Assembly: GCA_036936605.1 (NCBI GenBank)
Contig: JAUPFV010000002.1
Span: forward strand, 249,323,305-249,387,304
DNA: 64,000 nt
From: Limnanthes douglasii subsp. nivea
Lineage: Eukaryota; Streptophyta; Magnoliopsida; Brassicales; Limnanthaceae
Direction: 5' to 3'
Below, piece by piece: positions 22,432 through 34,450 of this stretch. A program made the translations under genes and the position numbers. The notes below the pieces were generated by a model. It searched no databases. It had not been told where the DNA came from and saw nothing but the letters and a program-made list of their open reading frames with translations. Each line of letters opens with the position of its first letter. The stretch's first letter is position 1.

Positions 22432-24055
22432 ATGCCGACTTTGACGAAGCTTTTCACGATGCAAGAAACCTCAATGCACAACACCAAGGACGATTGCTGG
22501 ATCGTCATCGATGACAAAGTAACTCCACTTCTTCACCCTCTACTTCGTTTTCATTTATTTATTTATTCCTTTCGGTGATTGTTACCTTTAACGATTAGCT
22601 TCGAGTTCTGGTTGTTTTTAAACTATTCCGGATTGTGCTATTTGAGCTCTTCACTGCGTTGTGATTTAAGCTGAAATGTTTAGGTCTAGCTCGATAAGCA
22701 GTTTAGATCTATACTGGAGTTTCGATTTTCGTAGTGGAGCTGTTCCTGTTTGCTCTTCTCGTTCGAGTAATGTTTAATATTGTCGAATTTGACTTGGAAA
22801 ATGTTGTATAGTAGTCCATGGTTGAGTATTATTATGGAATAAGGAACAGAAATTGTACGCTCTTGTTGCCATAGCTGACCTCGATACTGATGGAATGAAG
22901 TTTGAAATACTGGATTTCGGCACTTTCTTGTGTTATTGAATGATTTAAAAGATGTGTCTGTGTTAGAATGTGGTTGGTTAAGGTAATTTATTACCCTGTT
23001 TATGCTAAGAAGAAGAAGAAGACTCCTAGGTGCATCGGATCATTGAAACGTTTCTTTATGGACCTGGGAATCATTTGGTTTGCGTTCTTGATGATTATCA
23101 TGCTTTATGATGCCGCTAAACTTTACTTACAATAGAAATGTCACCTTCGTAGGAAAGAGCGTGTTGGAGTTTAGATATCTAAGTGTTTAGGTTTGTCGTC
23201 ATTAGAAAACAAGTTTGAGTAACTAGAGGTTAAATATTGGACGCAGATTTATCATTGCTCCTGCTAGTATCACTAATATAAAGTTCTGAATCAAAGCTTG
23301 CTCATGTAAGCATGCCTAAGTTTATATGATTATAGTAACTTGAGATCTATATAGACTTGATATTCTAATGGACTCACTAAATCTGCTACCGCCAAAAGGT
23401 GCATAAGATAGTAGTTAAAATTGTTGGCTTATTCAACACAATGTTACATGACCCTCGAGATATAAATGAACTTCAGTTTATGTTCTGAATTTTGGGCTGC
23501 ACATGTCAAACGTCAATTTTTCTTTTATCTCTATGATATTATTATCCTGTCACAATGTTTCTGTAATTAGTCTGAAACTGGATCAATAGTTCTCGCTTAT
23601 ACTTCTTAATGAGTAACTATATACTGACCACAGGTGTACGATGTGACTTCTTATTTGGATGACCATCCCGGAGGATATGATGTAGTACTTGAAGCAACTG
23701 GTATCTAATCTGATCCTATCAACTGATTATAATTTCACAAGGGTTTTCATTTTCAGTTTAGCTCTCAATTTCTTTCATCTTACTGCTTGTGAATTTATTT
23801 GAAGGGAAAGATGCATCAGATGAATTTGAAGATGCTGGGCATAGCCAGAGTGCAAGGGAGCTTATGCAGGAATATTTCATTGGTGAGATTGATATCCCTT
23901 CACCACCTATCCCAGAACTCAGGATCTACCGAGAGAAGCAACCTGCAGAATTTGCTCAGAAATTTATGGACTTGACAAAAGAGAAATGGGCTATTCCAGT
24001 TGCCATTGTTGGTCTCTCGGCTGTAATTGGTGTCATATATGCTTTGAAGAAGTGA
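22432..24055 (+). CDS. CYTB5: cytochrome b5 (ER tail-anchored type)
   Basis: Three exons, 22432-22518, 23634-23700 and 23805-24055, join in frame across GT-AG borders into 134 residues, the usual length of plant cytochrome b5. The heme ligands are His40 in HPGG (residues 40-43) and His64 in DAGHS. The C-terminus has a hydrophobic tail (about residues 113-132, [15 protein letters not shown]...) ending in two lysines, a tail anchor for the ER membrane. It carries electrons from cytochrome b5 or P450 reductase to desaturases, hydroxylases and some P450s. The ATG is the first in the transcript-like region and gives the typical short N-terminus before the KDDCW motif. Intron 1 is long (1115 bp). 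It converges with HPPK/DHPS. Nothing is missing. Confidence 0.93.
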
Positions 24056-24711
24056 AGCTTTTCAGTTTTTTACTGAATGACCACGGATAGGTCAGAAATT
24101 TTGATTGGTCGAGGAATCAGGAACTTGCCAACTATTATTGAGTTGTTATAAGATATTCATTATACCTCCAAAACTTTATACAAAGTGGAGAAATTATATA
24201 TTATTGTTGTTAGCATACAAATTATATGAATTGTATCCTGGAGGAAACATACAAGAGTTGTTTTTGTTTGTCTTTCGCCTGGCTAGTACTGCTCTTGTTT
24301 TTGTATTGATGCTTGTTTTCTTGAAGAATCTCAACATTACAGAAAAGTATAAGTTCATCCAACAATATTGTTTACAACTGTGCGGGAAGCATTGTACTGT
24401 AAAATTTTAGTACAAAAATGCAAACGTTAACTGTAACTCGAACTGTAACTCGAGAATGTGAAGTAATTTCCAGATCATCATATAACTAAAGTAATTATTG
24501 AGATTGGAAAGAATGTGATAAACTTAGTTATACCTATTCATACAAAAATATGTGGCTTTCTATTCCTCCTTTCACAGCCACAGCGAACAGATTTTCGTTT
24601 GAAATCAATAATCACCTCAGACCTTTCCTAAAATGTTGAAAAAAAAAGAAAGAAAAATAAAACATCAAAACTGGAATAGCTTTATGATAATTGCTATTCT
24701 CTTTTGTAAAT
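24056..24711. other. shared 3' flank of cytochrome b5 (+) and HPPK/DHPS (-)
   Basis: 656 bp between two convergent stop codons. It must contain both 3' UTRs and polyadenylation sites. The plus frame at 24105-24410 shows no domain and lies in the b5 3' UTR. Confidence 0.6.
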
Positions 24712-26474
24712 TTACTGGCATTTTTCTGGTTTTTGCAAAATTGCATCACATAGCTTCACAGCATCCACGTTGTCTTTAACATTATGCACCCTAACAATAT
24801 TTGCACCTCCAAGTACTCCAGTTGTAACACAAGCAACCGTTGCAGGATCTCTCTCAACTGCATTCTGTCGTCCACAAATCTCTCCCAAAAACTTCTTCCG
24901 TGAAGGTCCTATTAATAAAGGAGCACGAGAATACGCTATACTCTCCCTTGCGATCTCAGACCGGATTTCAGGTAACCCTTTAAGAATATTCAAGTTATCA
25001 TCAATCTTTTTTGAGAATCCAATACCCGGGTCGATTATAATTCTCCAAGCTGGAACACCACACATTTCCGCATCTCTAACTCTCAAGTACAACTCAGAAG
25101 CAACCTGCTGACAAACGTTATCGTACTTCAAATTCTCGGTCTTCTGCATGGTGGTCGGATCTCCTCTCATATGCATAGCTATATAAGGAACATCAAGCCC
25201 TGCAATAACTTTGTGCATGTTAGGGTCTAATTTTCCGGCTGATACATCATTTATAAGGTGAGCTCCTTTGCTTACTGCTTCTGAAGCAACCTCGGAGTAG
25301 AATGTGTCCACTGAAATCAGCTTATTTTCCATCTCGGGCATGTTAGAAACAACCTCCAAAACCGGAATCAGTCTATCTAGTTCTTCTTGGGCAGAAACCC
25401 TTACAGCATTTGGTCTTGTAGATTGTGCACCGAGGTCTATTATATCAGCGCCTTCTGAAATCATGACACGAATCCGAGAGACTGCAGCCTCTACTGATTC
25501 AAGATTTCCTCCATCGCTAAAACTATCAGGGGTTAGATTAACTATACCCATAACTGAAGTTTTATCCGACCAATCCCATAAACGATTTCCAATCGGCAAA
25601 ACCCTTCTCATCCCTTCCTTTCCAACTAGTCCTTCACCCCCTAGTTTCTCCCATGCTTTGAGAAGCCCACCTGAAGTTAACGAAAATGAATGCCAAGAAG
25701 CCACAGTATCAGTGTCGATTGCTGATCCAAGTAAATCTATCAACGGTGCCATTACAAATGGCCTTTCGAAAATTCTCTCATGGGGTATAGTAAGAATATC
25801 CGAACTGACTCTCGAATTACCATAGAACAATATATCTAAGTCCAGCGGCCTTGGACCGTACCTGATACCATCCACGCGACCCATGTCCTTCTCGATTTTC
25901 TTAAGTTCACTTAGCAGTTCGTGCGGACGTAGCTTCGTAACACCTCTAACCGCGGAATTAAGAAAACGAGGCTGATCCGTAACATAAGCCGGTGCAGTTT
26001 CATATAAACAACCATGTCTTTTGATATCTACTCCAGATTTCTTCATCAAACGCAAAGCCTGGTTAAAGTTTCCAACTCTATCTCCTACATTGCTTCCTAA
26101 AGCAATCACTACTTCCTGCTCTGGAGAATGAACTTCAACTTTGGTAATCGGTGATGAACTAAACGAGGAGTTGCAAAACGCTGAAACAAAGAACAAAATC
26201 AAAAATATCAATAGAACCCTAACATAATTCCTCTAGATTCCACACTAATACTAACGTTAATTTGAAGTCTTGAGAGTCGACATAACTTTAAAGTTCTAAA
26301 CTTTAAATCTCGATACTCCTTGGAGATCAACAAGACATCAGAATTCTCTTATTACATTCGACTAAACCAATTTCAGGTTCTTAAGAATCTAAAAATCCAA
26401 GATTTACCTCTACAGAACGTTACCATACCAGCAAACACATGTTTAGTGGGCACAACATGCCTCAAAGCATCCAT
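24712..26474 (-). CDS. mitochondrial bifunctional HPPK/DHPS (folate synthesis)
   Basis: Dihydropterin pyrophosphokinase fused to dihydropteroate synthase: it activates 6-hydroxymethyl-dihydropterin and joins it to p-aminobenzoate, the committed steps of plant folate synthesis in mitochondria. Exon 1 is 26474-26408 (22 codons plus one base) and exon 2 is 26180-24712; the split codon restores the frame, giving 511 residues. HPPK (about 46-175) shows VVIALGSNVGDR and GPRPLDLDILFYG. DHPS (about 230-505) shows MGIVNLTPDSFSDGG, LGAQSTRPNA, ISVDTFYS, INDVSAG, IIDPGIGFSKK and GPSRKKFLG. Exon 1 (MDALRHVVPTKHVFAGMVTF) is short, basic and acid-poor after residue 2, as expected of a mitochondrial presequence. 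An in-frame stop upstream of 26474 fixes this ATG. It shares a divergent promoter with FLN2. Confidence 0.93.
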
Positions 26475-26955
26475 TTCCCCCCGATACAATCCGGTAATAA
26501 TCTGAATCTACACTGTCTTCCGCATCTGTTCGACAGAACATATAAATTTATTAGGTTAATAGATGGCCAATCCAATACTAAAATATATATTTTTTTTTGC
26601 AGGAGAAAAAGAGAGAGAGACTGGGAGAGAGAGTTACTGTAAGAAACCAAAAAAGTTGGAAAAGACCAATGCATCCAGTTTCGATTTATCTTACAAGACA
26701 ACAATGCGTGCCGGGTTCACTTTATAAGGTTAGACTACGTGTCGGTGTTTATATTTATAAAACTGTAAATCTAAAACCCTTCAATATCCTCTTCACTAGC
26801 TATTCTTCTTAAACCCAAAATAAAAAAACCTTCACTTGCTGAAGATAATTATTGCCTACAAAATTTCTGCTACCAATTTCGTTTAAAGTTTCAATCTTTA
26901 TACGTTTTATGGACTACATAGCTGAAAGGTTTTGCCTTTAGAAGTTGTTTAGTTT
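26475..26955. promoter_or_regulatory. divergent promoter between HPPK/DHPS (-) and FLN2 (+)
   Basis: Only 481 bp separate the two start codons, so both promoters and both 5' UTRs lie here. A GA-rich tract (gagagagagactgggagaga, about 26610-26635) sits near the middle. A TATA-like 'tttataaaa' at about 26754-26762 points toward FLN2, and 'actttataagg' is at about 26719. The frames found inside are not genes. Confidence 0.6.
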
Positions 26956-29361
26956 ATGGCGACTCTCTCTTTCACCCAGTTTCTATCATTGCCCAGGTTT
27001 TTCTCTCTTTTTTTCTCTCCTCTTCATGGTTAAGCAGTTTATTCATTTGAAATTCTGGTTGTGGTTTTTGTTGTATGTCTGTGATAACAGTAAGCTTGTA
27101 ATGTTAATTAATTTGCTGTTCTTTGTGATACCATGAGAAGATAAGAAACGAATGTTTTTCATTTGTTCTAAAAAAAAATTACTGTTGAAATGTTGATATC
27201 TATTTGCTTTTACTTTTTGTTTGTTGCCCTTATCCGGTCCGTTATGCAGGTGGGGTTCGAATTTGCCTTGTCACCGGTCACCGGATTTTGTGAAACTTCA
27301 AGGTTTTAGATTACATGATAGATTAGTTGTTGTTGCAGCGGGTAGAAAGAAGATTAGTGAGAGTCCACCTCAAGACGAGGCAGGTGGACTCGAAGGAGTA
27401 GTAGAAAAGAAAGCACCTCGTAAACGAGCTGCGTCTCGTACTAGAAAGAAGAAGATTTCCGTTGAAACCCAGGAAATCTTGGGATCAGGATTAGATAATG
27501 AAGCTACAACTGAAGGAAGTCTTGTGTCTGCTTCAGTTGAGAACACCACCACAGTTAAAAAGACCACTACAAAACCCAGAAAGACTAGAAAAAAAGGTAG
27601 AGTACATTTGTTTTTTGTAGGTTGTGTTGTCTCATTGCATATTCTATATATAATCTTTAAAACGCTTAAAGTTTTAAACTGGGATATATACAGCAGCAGC
27701 GGCTCCTTCTGATGCGGAAGAAGAGAAGGTGAGTACGGCCAAGAAAGACGATGAGATTGAAGATTCAGGTAGTGCATCTGAGACTAGTGATGTCGAGGAA
27801 TCCACATTTATCGAAAACGTGGATTCTGAGGGTGAGGAAAACATAGATCTTGAAAAATACGAAGGAGAGGACATCAGTCATACGTACGGATGGCCTCCGC
27901 TTGTTTGTTGTTTTGGAACTTCACAGTATGCTTTCGTTCCCTCGGGAAGGCGTGCCAATAGGCTTATAGATCACGAGTATCATGAAAGAATGAAAGATGC
28001 GTTTTGGGCACCGGAAAAGTTTACCAGATCTCCAGGAGGAACTGCTGGAGGTGTAGCTATAGCTCTTGCAAGCTTGGGTGGTAACGTAGCTTTTATGGGA
28101 AAGCTTGGGGATGACGACTTCGGTCAGACCTTGCTTTATTATTTGAATGTATGCAAGGTTCAAACTAGAGCGGTTAAATTGGACACTAAAAGACCAACGG
28201 CGATATCATTGATGAAGATTGGGAAGAGAAATCGATTGAAAATGACTTGTGTTAAGCCTTGTGCTGAGGATTCTTTATCAAAGTCTGAGATCAACATCGA
28301 CGTGCTAAAGGAGGTAATAGATTTCAGTTGTGTAAAAATATTAACTTGATGTTTGTGATTACTCTCGGTAGTGCTGTTTTCTGGGCAGGCTCCATTTCAA
28401 TTTCCTGCTGGTAACTGATGAACATTCTGGTCATTAGTCTAACTCGATGTTTGTGATATCTCAGTAGTGCTGTTTTGTGTTTAAGCATGACTCATGCTTG
28501 GATTATATTTCAAGTTGCCATAAGGAATGATTAACTCTTTAACAACCTTTAAATGCAGGCAAAGATGTTCTACTTTAGCACACAGTCACTACTTGATCGA
28601 AAAATGAGATCAACGACATTGCAAGCCGTCAAGATTGCAAAGCAATTAGGGTCTGTTATTTTCTACGACGTTAACCTTCCCTTACCACTATGGCAAACTG
28701 GCGAGGAGGCCAAGACATTTGTACAAGAATTTTGGAATCTTGCAGATATTGTTGAGGTTACTAAGCAAGAACTTGAGTTTCTATGTGGAATTAATCCAAC
28801 TGAAGAATTTGACACTAAAAACAACAATAGTTCCAAGTTTGTCCACTATGAACCAGAAATCATCAAAACATTATGGCATGAAAATCTTAAGGTTTTGTTT
28901 GTGACAAATGGTACTTCTAAAATACATTACTATACCAAGGAAGACGATGGATCTGTCCACGGAATGGAGGCTCCCCCTATCACTCCTTTTACTTCTGATA
29001 TGTCAGCGTCTGGAGATGGCATTGTTGCAGGTACAAATTTGATGGATGGATTAACTATGTTAAAACGCAAATATTTTATGAAACCACTTTTGATAAAGTC
29101 ACTAAACTGTTTCGGTTGCTGTTTTCTTCAGGTCTGATGAGAATGCTAACGGTCCAGCCAGATCTCATGACTGATAAAGGTTACCTAGAGCGTTCCATCG
29201 CGTATGCGATTGACTGCGGAGTCATAGATCAATGGTTACTCGCACAAACACGTGGTTATCCACCTAGAGATGATATGGATATTGATGAAATAGAACCGGA
29301 TTCAAGTGGCATAAGATCAATAACAGAAAAGGAATACAGAACTGTAGAATCTGCTAGTTGA
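26956..29361 (+). CDS. FLN2: fructokinase-like protein 2, plastid (PfkB family)
   Basis: Five exons (26956-26996, 27250-27596, 27694-28313, 28559-29030, 29132-29361) join in frame to 569 residues. The start MATLSFTQFLSLPR and following Ser/Thr/Arg-rich stretch look like a chloroplast transit peptide. Residues ~50-200 are an alternating Lys/Arg-rich (KKAPRKRAASRTRKKK) and acidic linker, diagnostic of FLN2. The PfkB domain then begins at EGEDISHTYGWPPLVCCFG, with PGGTAGGVAIALASLGG and the second signature DMSASGDGIVAG (Asp489). The usual GAGD is ASGD, as in FLN2 homologues, thought not to phosphorylate sugars. FLN proteins belong to the plastid-encoded RNA polymerase/nucleoid complex needed for chloroplast development. 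The protein ends soon after GIRSITEKEYRT, shorter than the Arabidopsis protein as I recall it. Confidence 0.93.
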
Positions 29362-29879
29362 TCTTCTTTTGGTTAGTATATGCCTCCAAAAAAAGTCTTG
29401 TTATGGTATTAATGTATCACCAAATTTTGGTTGTAACATAGAGCATATTTTTTTGCAAGCTTGCTATGGTTTTTCATGTAATAGCTTCAAAATGATTTGG
29501 TTAGACCACCTTATTATCTTTGAAAATTGGCTTCGAGGGTAAGATATCTTAGGGATTGTCTTATAAAAAAATCAAGATGACATGTATCAATGTATTCCAT
29601 CATGAAGATGCAATGATGCTTAAGCTTGGATATGAGGAATAATTCTAAATTCCATAACAGAAACAAAGATTACGAAGAACCTGCACTTCAGTCTCACCAT
29701 TATTTACCTCTTGTTAGACAAAGGACTATCATCAATTCTCCCAATCCCAACAAAAGCTAGACCATCAAAACAAAAGGCAGCAGCAAAAGAACAATAGAAA
29801 CCTAAAAAAGATCAAATTTGAAGACGCCTTCACTGCATGGGTAACCATTGCAATTCAGGCCAAAAGTGCTCAACTCTAC
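29362..29879. other. shared 3' flank of FLN2 (+) and PGL (-)
   Basis: 518 bp between convergent stop codons; holds both 3' UTRs. No additional gene seen. Confidence 0.6.
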
Positions 29880-31516
29880 TCAGGATAATGTAAAACCTTC
29901 GAGTTTCGAAGCTGCTGCATTGTCCAAAAACCACACCAGCTTCCCATTTGTCGGCTGGACCAGCCCAGCAGGCAGTGATGGGCAGTCGGGGCCAGCGTCA
30001 TCAATCACCAAATGCACAGCTTCTGCTTTGCTCTCTCCTGCCACCACGATGATGACGTTGGATGCAGAATTAATCACTGGCAGAGTGAATGTGATCCTTT
30101 CCGGCGGAGGTTTGGGAGAATCAGTTATGAAAGTAACCCATTCGTCGTTCTCGTCGAGGACTGGATGGTTCGGGAAGAGCGAAGCAATGTGCCCGTCCGG
30201 TCCCATTCCAAGGAGGATGAGGTCAAATTTTGGGCAATCGCTTGTTTCGGAAACACTCACAGTTCGTATCCGAACTAACTGTCGAATTCCAAACTCATAG
30301 TCGCTTGCAGCTTCCTCTGCTGACACAGAGTCGTTGATGGAGTAGATGTGGCTGGGTACCACTGGAAGCTGTCAAACATAAATATCACATAAACTCATTT
30401 GATCCAAACAAACTCAATATAGCAGACAAATTAAGAAACAATGCAATGCATCAAAATGTGATGGAAGACTGAAGACTGGTATATTACTGAGGGAACCTGA
30501 ACTTTTCTGGCCTAAGTTCTTTTCATAATACAAACATAGGTTACATTGCCAAGTGTAAGTCGCATCCGAATGTAGTCTTGAATAACAAGAAAACATGAAT
30601 CCAAGTAACCAAGTTTGAAAACTAGCAAATAAACTATTTGAAATAAAAAAGAAAACTTTCATTCACAAAAGCCAACTCCACAAAACTCACATTCATATGA
30701 CAACAAGAAATTGATTGTATGACATGGAAAAAGAAAACAGCAGATTCAACCAATCATCTTGATTCGGCTCAGATTAAAAAAATAACATGGATCTATCCAG
30801 ATCATAGAAAATTAGCAAGACAACATAAGTAAAGAAGAAGACAAAAAGGTCTTCATGAGTGGATATATAAATTTCCAACATTTTCTAAGATCTCTCTCTA
30901 CTTATCCTTATGTCCACTCAATCTTTACTGTAAACAAGCATAAGATTTATTTCCTTACATCATTTTCTTTCCCTCAAAATTTCCTTAAACCAACAGATCC
31001 ACAAACTAACACAATAAAGAGACACCCTTATAAAGGAAACATAGCATGAAGGTAGATATAGATTTGAGTTTAATGCAAGTGTAAGAAAGCAAGAAACGAC
31101 CTTGGACAAGAGACCATCTTTAGCTAGCTTGTAATTGCTATCAGCATGGTTTTTCGCCACCACACGCTCATCAGCCCAAAAAATATACCATTTAGACCAA
31201 TCAACAATCTTGTTATAAGGAGGTTCACACAGTTTACTGTTTCCAATCAAGATCAGCACCAAAATCAAAAGGAAAAACCAGAAAACGAAAACATACACGT
31301 AAATATATATAGAAAATAGTGAACGAAAGACATGGATCGATACCCCATTAAGGCAATTAAAGAACCACCAGATAATGCAATCGAAAAGTGACCTCTCTCC
31401 TTCACTGATGCCTCTGATAACTCAGAAATATAGTCCGCTAAATCTGTGCTAAGCTCATCTAAATTCTCATGAATCCTCAACTCTTGTCTCTTTTTGTTAA
31501 ACCCAGAAAAAGCCAT
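29880..31516 (-). CDS. 6-phosphogluconolactonase, cytosolic type
   Basis: Hydrolyses 6-phosphogluconolactone to 6-phosphogluconate in the oxidative pentose phosphate pathway. Exons 31516-31344, 31236-31101 and 30368-29880 join in frame (phase 2, then phase 0) to 265 residues, the length of the non-plastid plant enzymes. Motifs: [16 protein letters not shown] (about 44-59, sugar-phosphate loop), [48 protein letters not shown] and [11 protein letters not shown]. The start [10 protein letters not shown] has no transit peptide, so cytosol (or peroxisome-lacking-signal form) is likely; the C-terminus GFTLS is not a clear peroxisomal signal. It converges with FLN2. A probable intron lies in the 5' UTR (next entry). 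Confidence 0.92.
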
Positions 31517-31532
31517 TCTTCTCTACAATTCT

Positions 31533-31830
31533 CTATAACAACACAAAAAAGGGGTCAAATCCAACTTGTAACAAACAATCCAGTGTACAAAATCACAAGA
31601 ACCGCTAAGAAAGACCAAAGATTTCTTAGTGTTTGCATGAAAAAGTTAAAATTGGCAGTACAAAGGCAATTCATCAAATGGTTTATGATCATTAAACAAC
31701 ACTAAGAAGATCAAAGCAGCGGATTTCTTACAAACCCATATCATAAAAATCTGAACTTTACAAAACCCTTTTACATGAGTAGACACATGCAATTGAGGGT
31801 TTCATAAGGAATTAGGAAAAAAACACTTAC
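31533..31830 (-). other. probable 5' UTR intron of the PGL gene
   Basis: On the minus strand a strong donor, TTTTTT|GTAAGTG, lies at 31830-31824. An acceptor, TGTTATAG, ends at 31533, 16 bases before the ATG. The interval is 298 bp. No in-frame coding sense was seen in it. Such leader introns are common in plant housekeeping genes; this one is inferred, not shown. Confidence 0.45.
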
Positions 31831-32550
31831 AAAAAAGAGAGATGGTTAGCAAAGAGAAGTAAATGGCAAAAGAAATGATAAAAGATTGGTAAGACCAGTG
31901 AATGATTTATATAAACAAACTTAAACAATGGACGGGTTGTAGTTTTCGATAATCCATTTTCGTGATTATAATTTATAATAAAAGTTGTTAATCGATATTT
32001 TGAAAAGGAGATTTTTACCTTATGGGTTGACACGTGCATCCGGTGATCGTGACATAACACACAATCGCTGCCTCTCTATATCTCGAAAGTAAGCGTATAA
32101 AATTAGATAGCGAAAGATAAAGATTAAACTCCTAAATATTCGCCTATAATCTATCACCGATAAAGTTTTTGAATAAAATTTACATAAAAATATTATTTCA
32201 TCTCGTCAATATTGTCGCATTGAATATAGCTTTTTGATACGAGTTAGTTTTGTAAATTTGTTTACAACTGGTCGATTTTTTTTCCGAATAATGTGACAAG
32301 ATCCAAACTGTGTTATATTTTATAACTGGCGCTTGTCACAGTTTGTAACCACTCTTTGCCCATATATATAGACATGCTATTTTATATTAGATCATGTAAT
32401 TAAATTTATTCATTCAAGATTTTGTGAAACGTCTTTGTTAATGGAACTAAAAGATCATTGTTATTTTTAAAGAATTTTTTGAGTTAAGATTATAAACTAC
32501 AGTATGTAGGTAATTTGCATCGCTGATAAAACTCATTTGTTTGTAACTAT
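31831..32550 (-). promoter_or_regulatory. PGL upstream region
   Basis: Non-coding, AT-rich. It contains a CACGTG-type ACGT core (gacacgtgca, about 32029-32038), a sequence bound by bZIP/bHLH factors in many plant promoters. It is bounded on the right by the LTR of a retroelement. TATA box not assigned. Confidence 0.35.
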
Positions 32551-33087
32551 TGGATTCTTGAATGTACAAAGAATAAGGATAAAGAGAAGATAGAGAGAAG
32601 AGAAAAGAAATTGACTATTGGATACATGAGTGTACGAAGAATAAGGATAAAGATGAAAAAAAAATTAGAACTTTGTTAATTTTGTATTATTGTAGTAGTA
32701 CATATATAAAAGTACATGGTCTTATATAAAAGTAGATTTTACTAATTACTAAGTCACTAATCTACTGACTAATATAACTACTAACGGATTATTCAACATC
32801 CTCCTTTCAAGACGAGACCTAAGAAAAGCGCGAAGGCTCGTATTGGACAATAAGGGAACAACAAATTAGACAACACAGCTTCTCAAATTTTCAAACGATC
32901 CAATAATCGCACTCTTTTGATGTGTTAGTCCCTTAAAAGCTTGGAATTTCTCTAGTGCAAATTTGAGCTCTCTGTATGAAATGTGTAAGGTTTCAACGTC
33001 TGCTAGAGAGATACTGTAATTTGATTTTAGATTTCTATATTCTACAGATTTCTCAAAAGCAACTGAGCTTTCTCTTGAACTACACCA

Positions 33088-33560
33088 ACTGCCACATCCA
33101 AATGAGCGTCATAAAAGACTATGCATGGTGTGTTACCTCCAAGTTCCTAGAGATACTTTTTAACAGTTAATGCAACACATGTCATAAATTTATTCCTGAC
33201 CGCGGTTGATCTAGTGAATGTAATTTTCCTCACTTGTGAGCTTGCAATTAAAGCATTGCCTATTTTGGGAGCATTTCCCAAAACAACATTTATTGCACGA
33301 TTGGGTATTGCAGCTTGCAAAGTAAGTTCTACTGCACCTAATGTAGTAAGTGGAGTGAGTTCAATTATTTTACTACCATCATACCCCCACTAGCAAGAGT
33401 AGGACCAACCTTTTGAGTAATCATGTCCAACGAAAAGTTCCAAGGTGGAATCACACCAAACAACACCTACATACCACTTTAAAACAACCAAATGACCATC
33501 TCATAGATTCGTTGGATCATATCACCATAAACACTTCTTCTTCTTTTTAAAAACACAACC
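33088..33560 (-). pseudogene. captured succinate-semialdehyde dehydrogenase-like (ALDH5) fragment
   Basis: Minus-strand translation with a few stops and frameshifts gives, in order, SVYGD, then PTNL.DGHLVVLK, GVIPPWNFSLDMITQKVGPT, ELTPLTTLGAVELTLQAAIP, NVVLGNAPKIGNALIASSQV, RKITFTRSTAV and ELGGNTPCIVFYDAHLDVAV. This is the NAD(P)-binding half of an ALDH: PWNF, the 'K.ELTPL' loop, 'FTGS' (here FTRS) and ELGG. The spacing and the phrase QVRKITFT with ELGGN.P.IVF match plant SSADH (ALDH5F) of the GABA shunt. The segment runs without introns, as if copied from spliced RNA. The catalytic Cys region is absent; the copy ends after DLDVAV-like text. It cannot make an enzyme. Confidence 0.75.
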
Positions 33561-34261
33561 AAGCAACACAAAAAAAAAATCTGAGGAACATGAATTTTAA
33601 CATCACCTTGTTGTTAAGTAACTAACAAATGTTGCACATAATTCATTCAACGCAAAATTGGCAAGTGATGATTCATATATCAATACATGGATACAAGATT
33701 CTCAAGGATACCGAACATAGCGATCTGGATGGGAATAAGGGCTGACACACACAAAGTCTAGTTCAACTACACATGCTCAACCATATCTTCTCCAAATTAA
33801 CTCGGTTATCACCAAACTTTTTCACTCCTTCAGTAAAATTCTTTAAAAATCTAACCTCAAAGATCAATTCAAGATCCTCTTAATGTAATGACATCAACCA
33901 TCGGCTGATAGTAAACATAATTTACGTCAAACGAATGAACCATAAAAATACGTTTTATTTTTTTGTCGAACAAGAAATTATCTTCCTTGTATTTTTCAGC
34001 TCTTGAATTCCAGAACAATCTCATTTGCAATCTGCAAAATCTTTCTTTCTTTTATCAATAAGGCGATACCATTATCACACTAAAACAAGTGGCAATTTCA
34101 CTTGCTAAAAAATGTATCACTTGTACCCGTCTCATCATCAATACTACAAACATTTGTAGTAGTTTAATTCCAGAAATAACATCTGAAACAAAGTAAATAA
34201 GCACACAAAAGTGATTTTATTCATCGAAAATGGCTGAATCTAGCCGTTTCTTGACATTCAA

Positions 34262-34450
34262 AAAGAAAGAAAAAAAGAGAAATAAGTATTTTTATTAATT
34301 ATGTATAATTGTAGTAGTAATGTATATGAGTACTTGGTCTTATATAGAGTAGCTTTACTTTTTACTAAGTAACTAATCTACTAACTAATTATTCAAGATT
34401 CATCTATTTATCTTTTTTTATCCTTATTCTTCATACATTCAAGAATCAAA
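34262..34450. repeat. partial third LTR copy and inverted LTR tip
   Basis: 34282-34402 repeats the LTR core ('gtacttggtcttatatagagtag', 'actaatctactaactaattattcaa' in shorter pieces). Immediately right, 'atccttattcttcatacatt' (about 34419) is the inverse of the LTR tip 'aatgtacaaagaataaggat' at ~32560, with small differences. It indicates an earlier insertion or template switch inside the element. Confidence 0.6.

Noticed and set aside
24105..24410. 101-codon plus-strand frame after cytochrome b5
   Set aside because: Lies in the b5 3' UTR/convergent spacer, has no domain, and its hydrophobic stretch comes from T-rich DNA.
25304..25825. 173-codon plus-strand frame
   Set aside because: Antisense to the conserved DHPS/HPPK coding region.
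27370..27777. 135-codon minus-strand frame
   Set aside because: Antisense of FLN2 exon 2 and the following intron.
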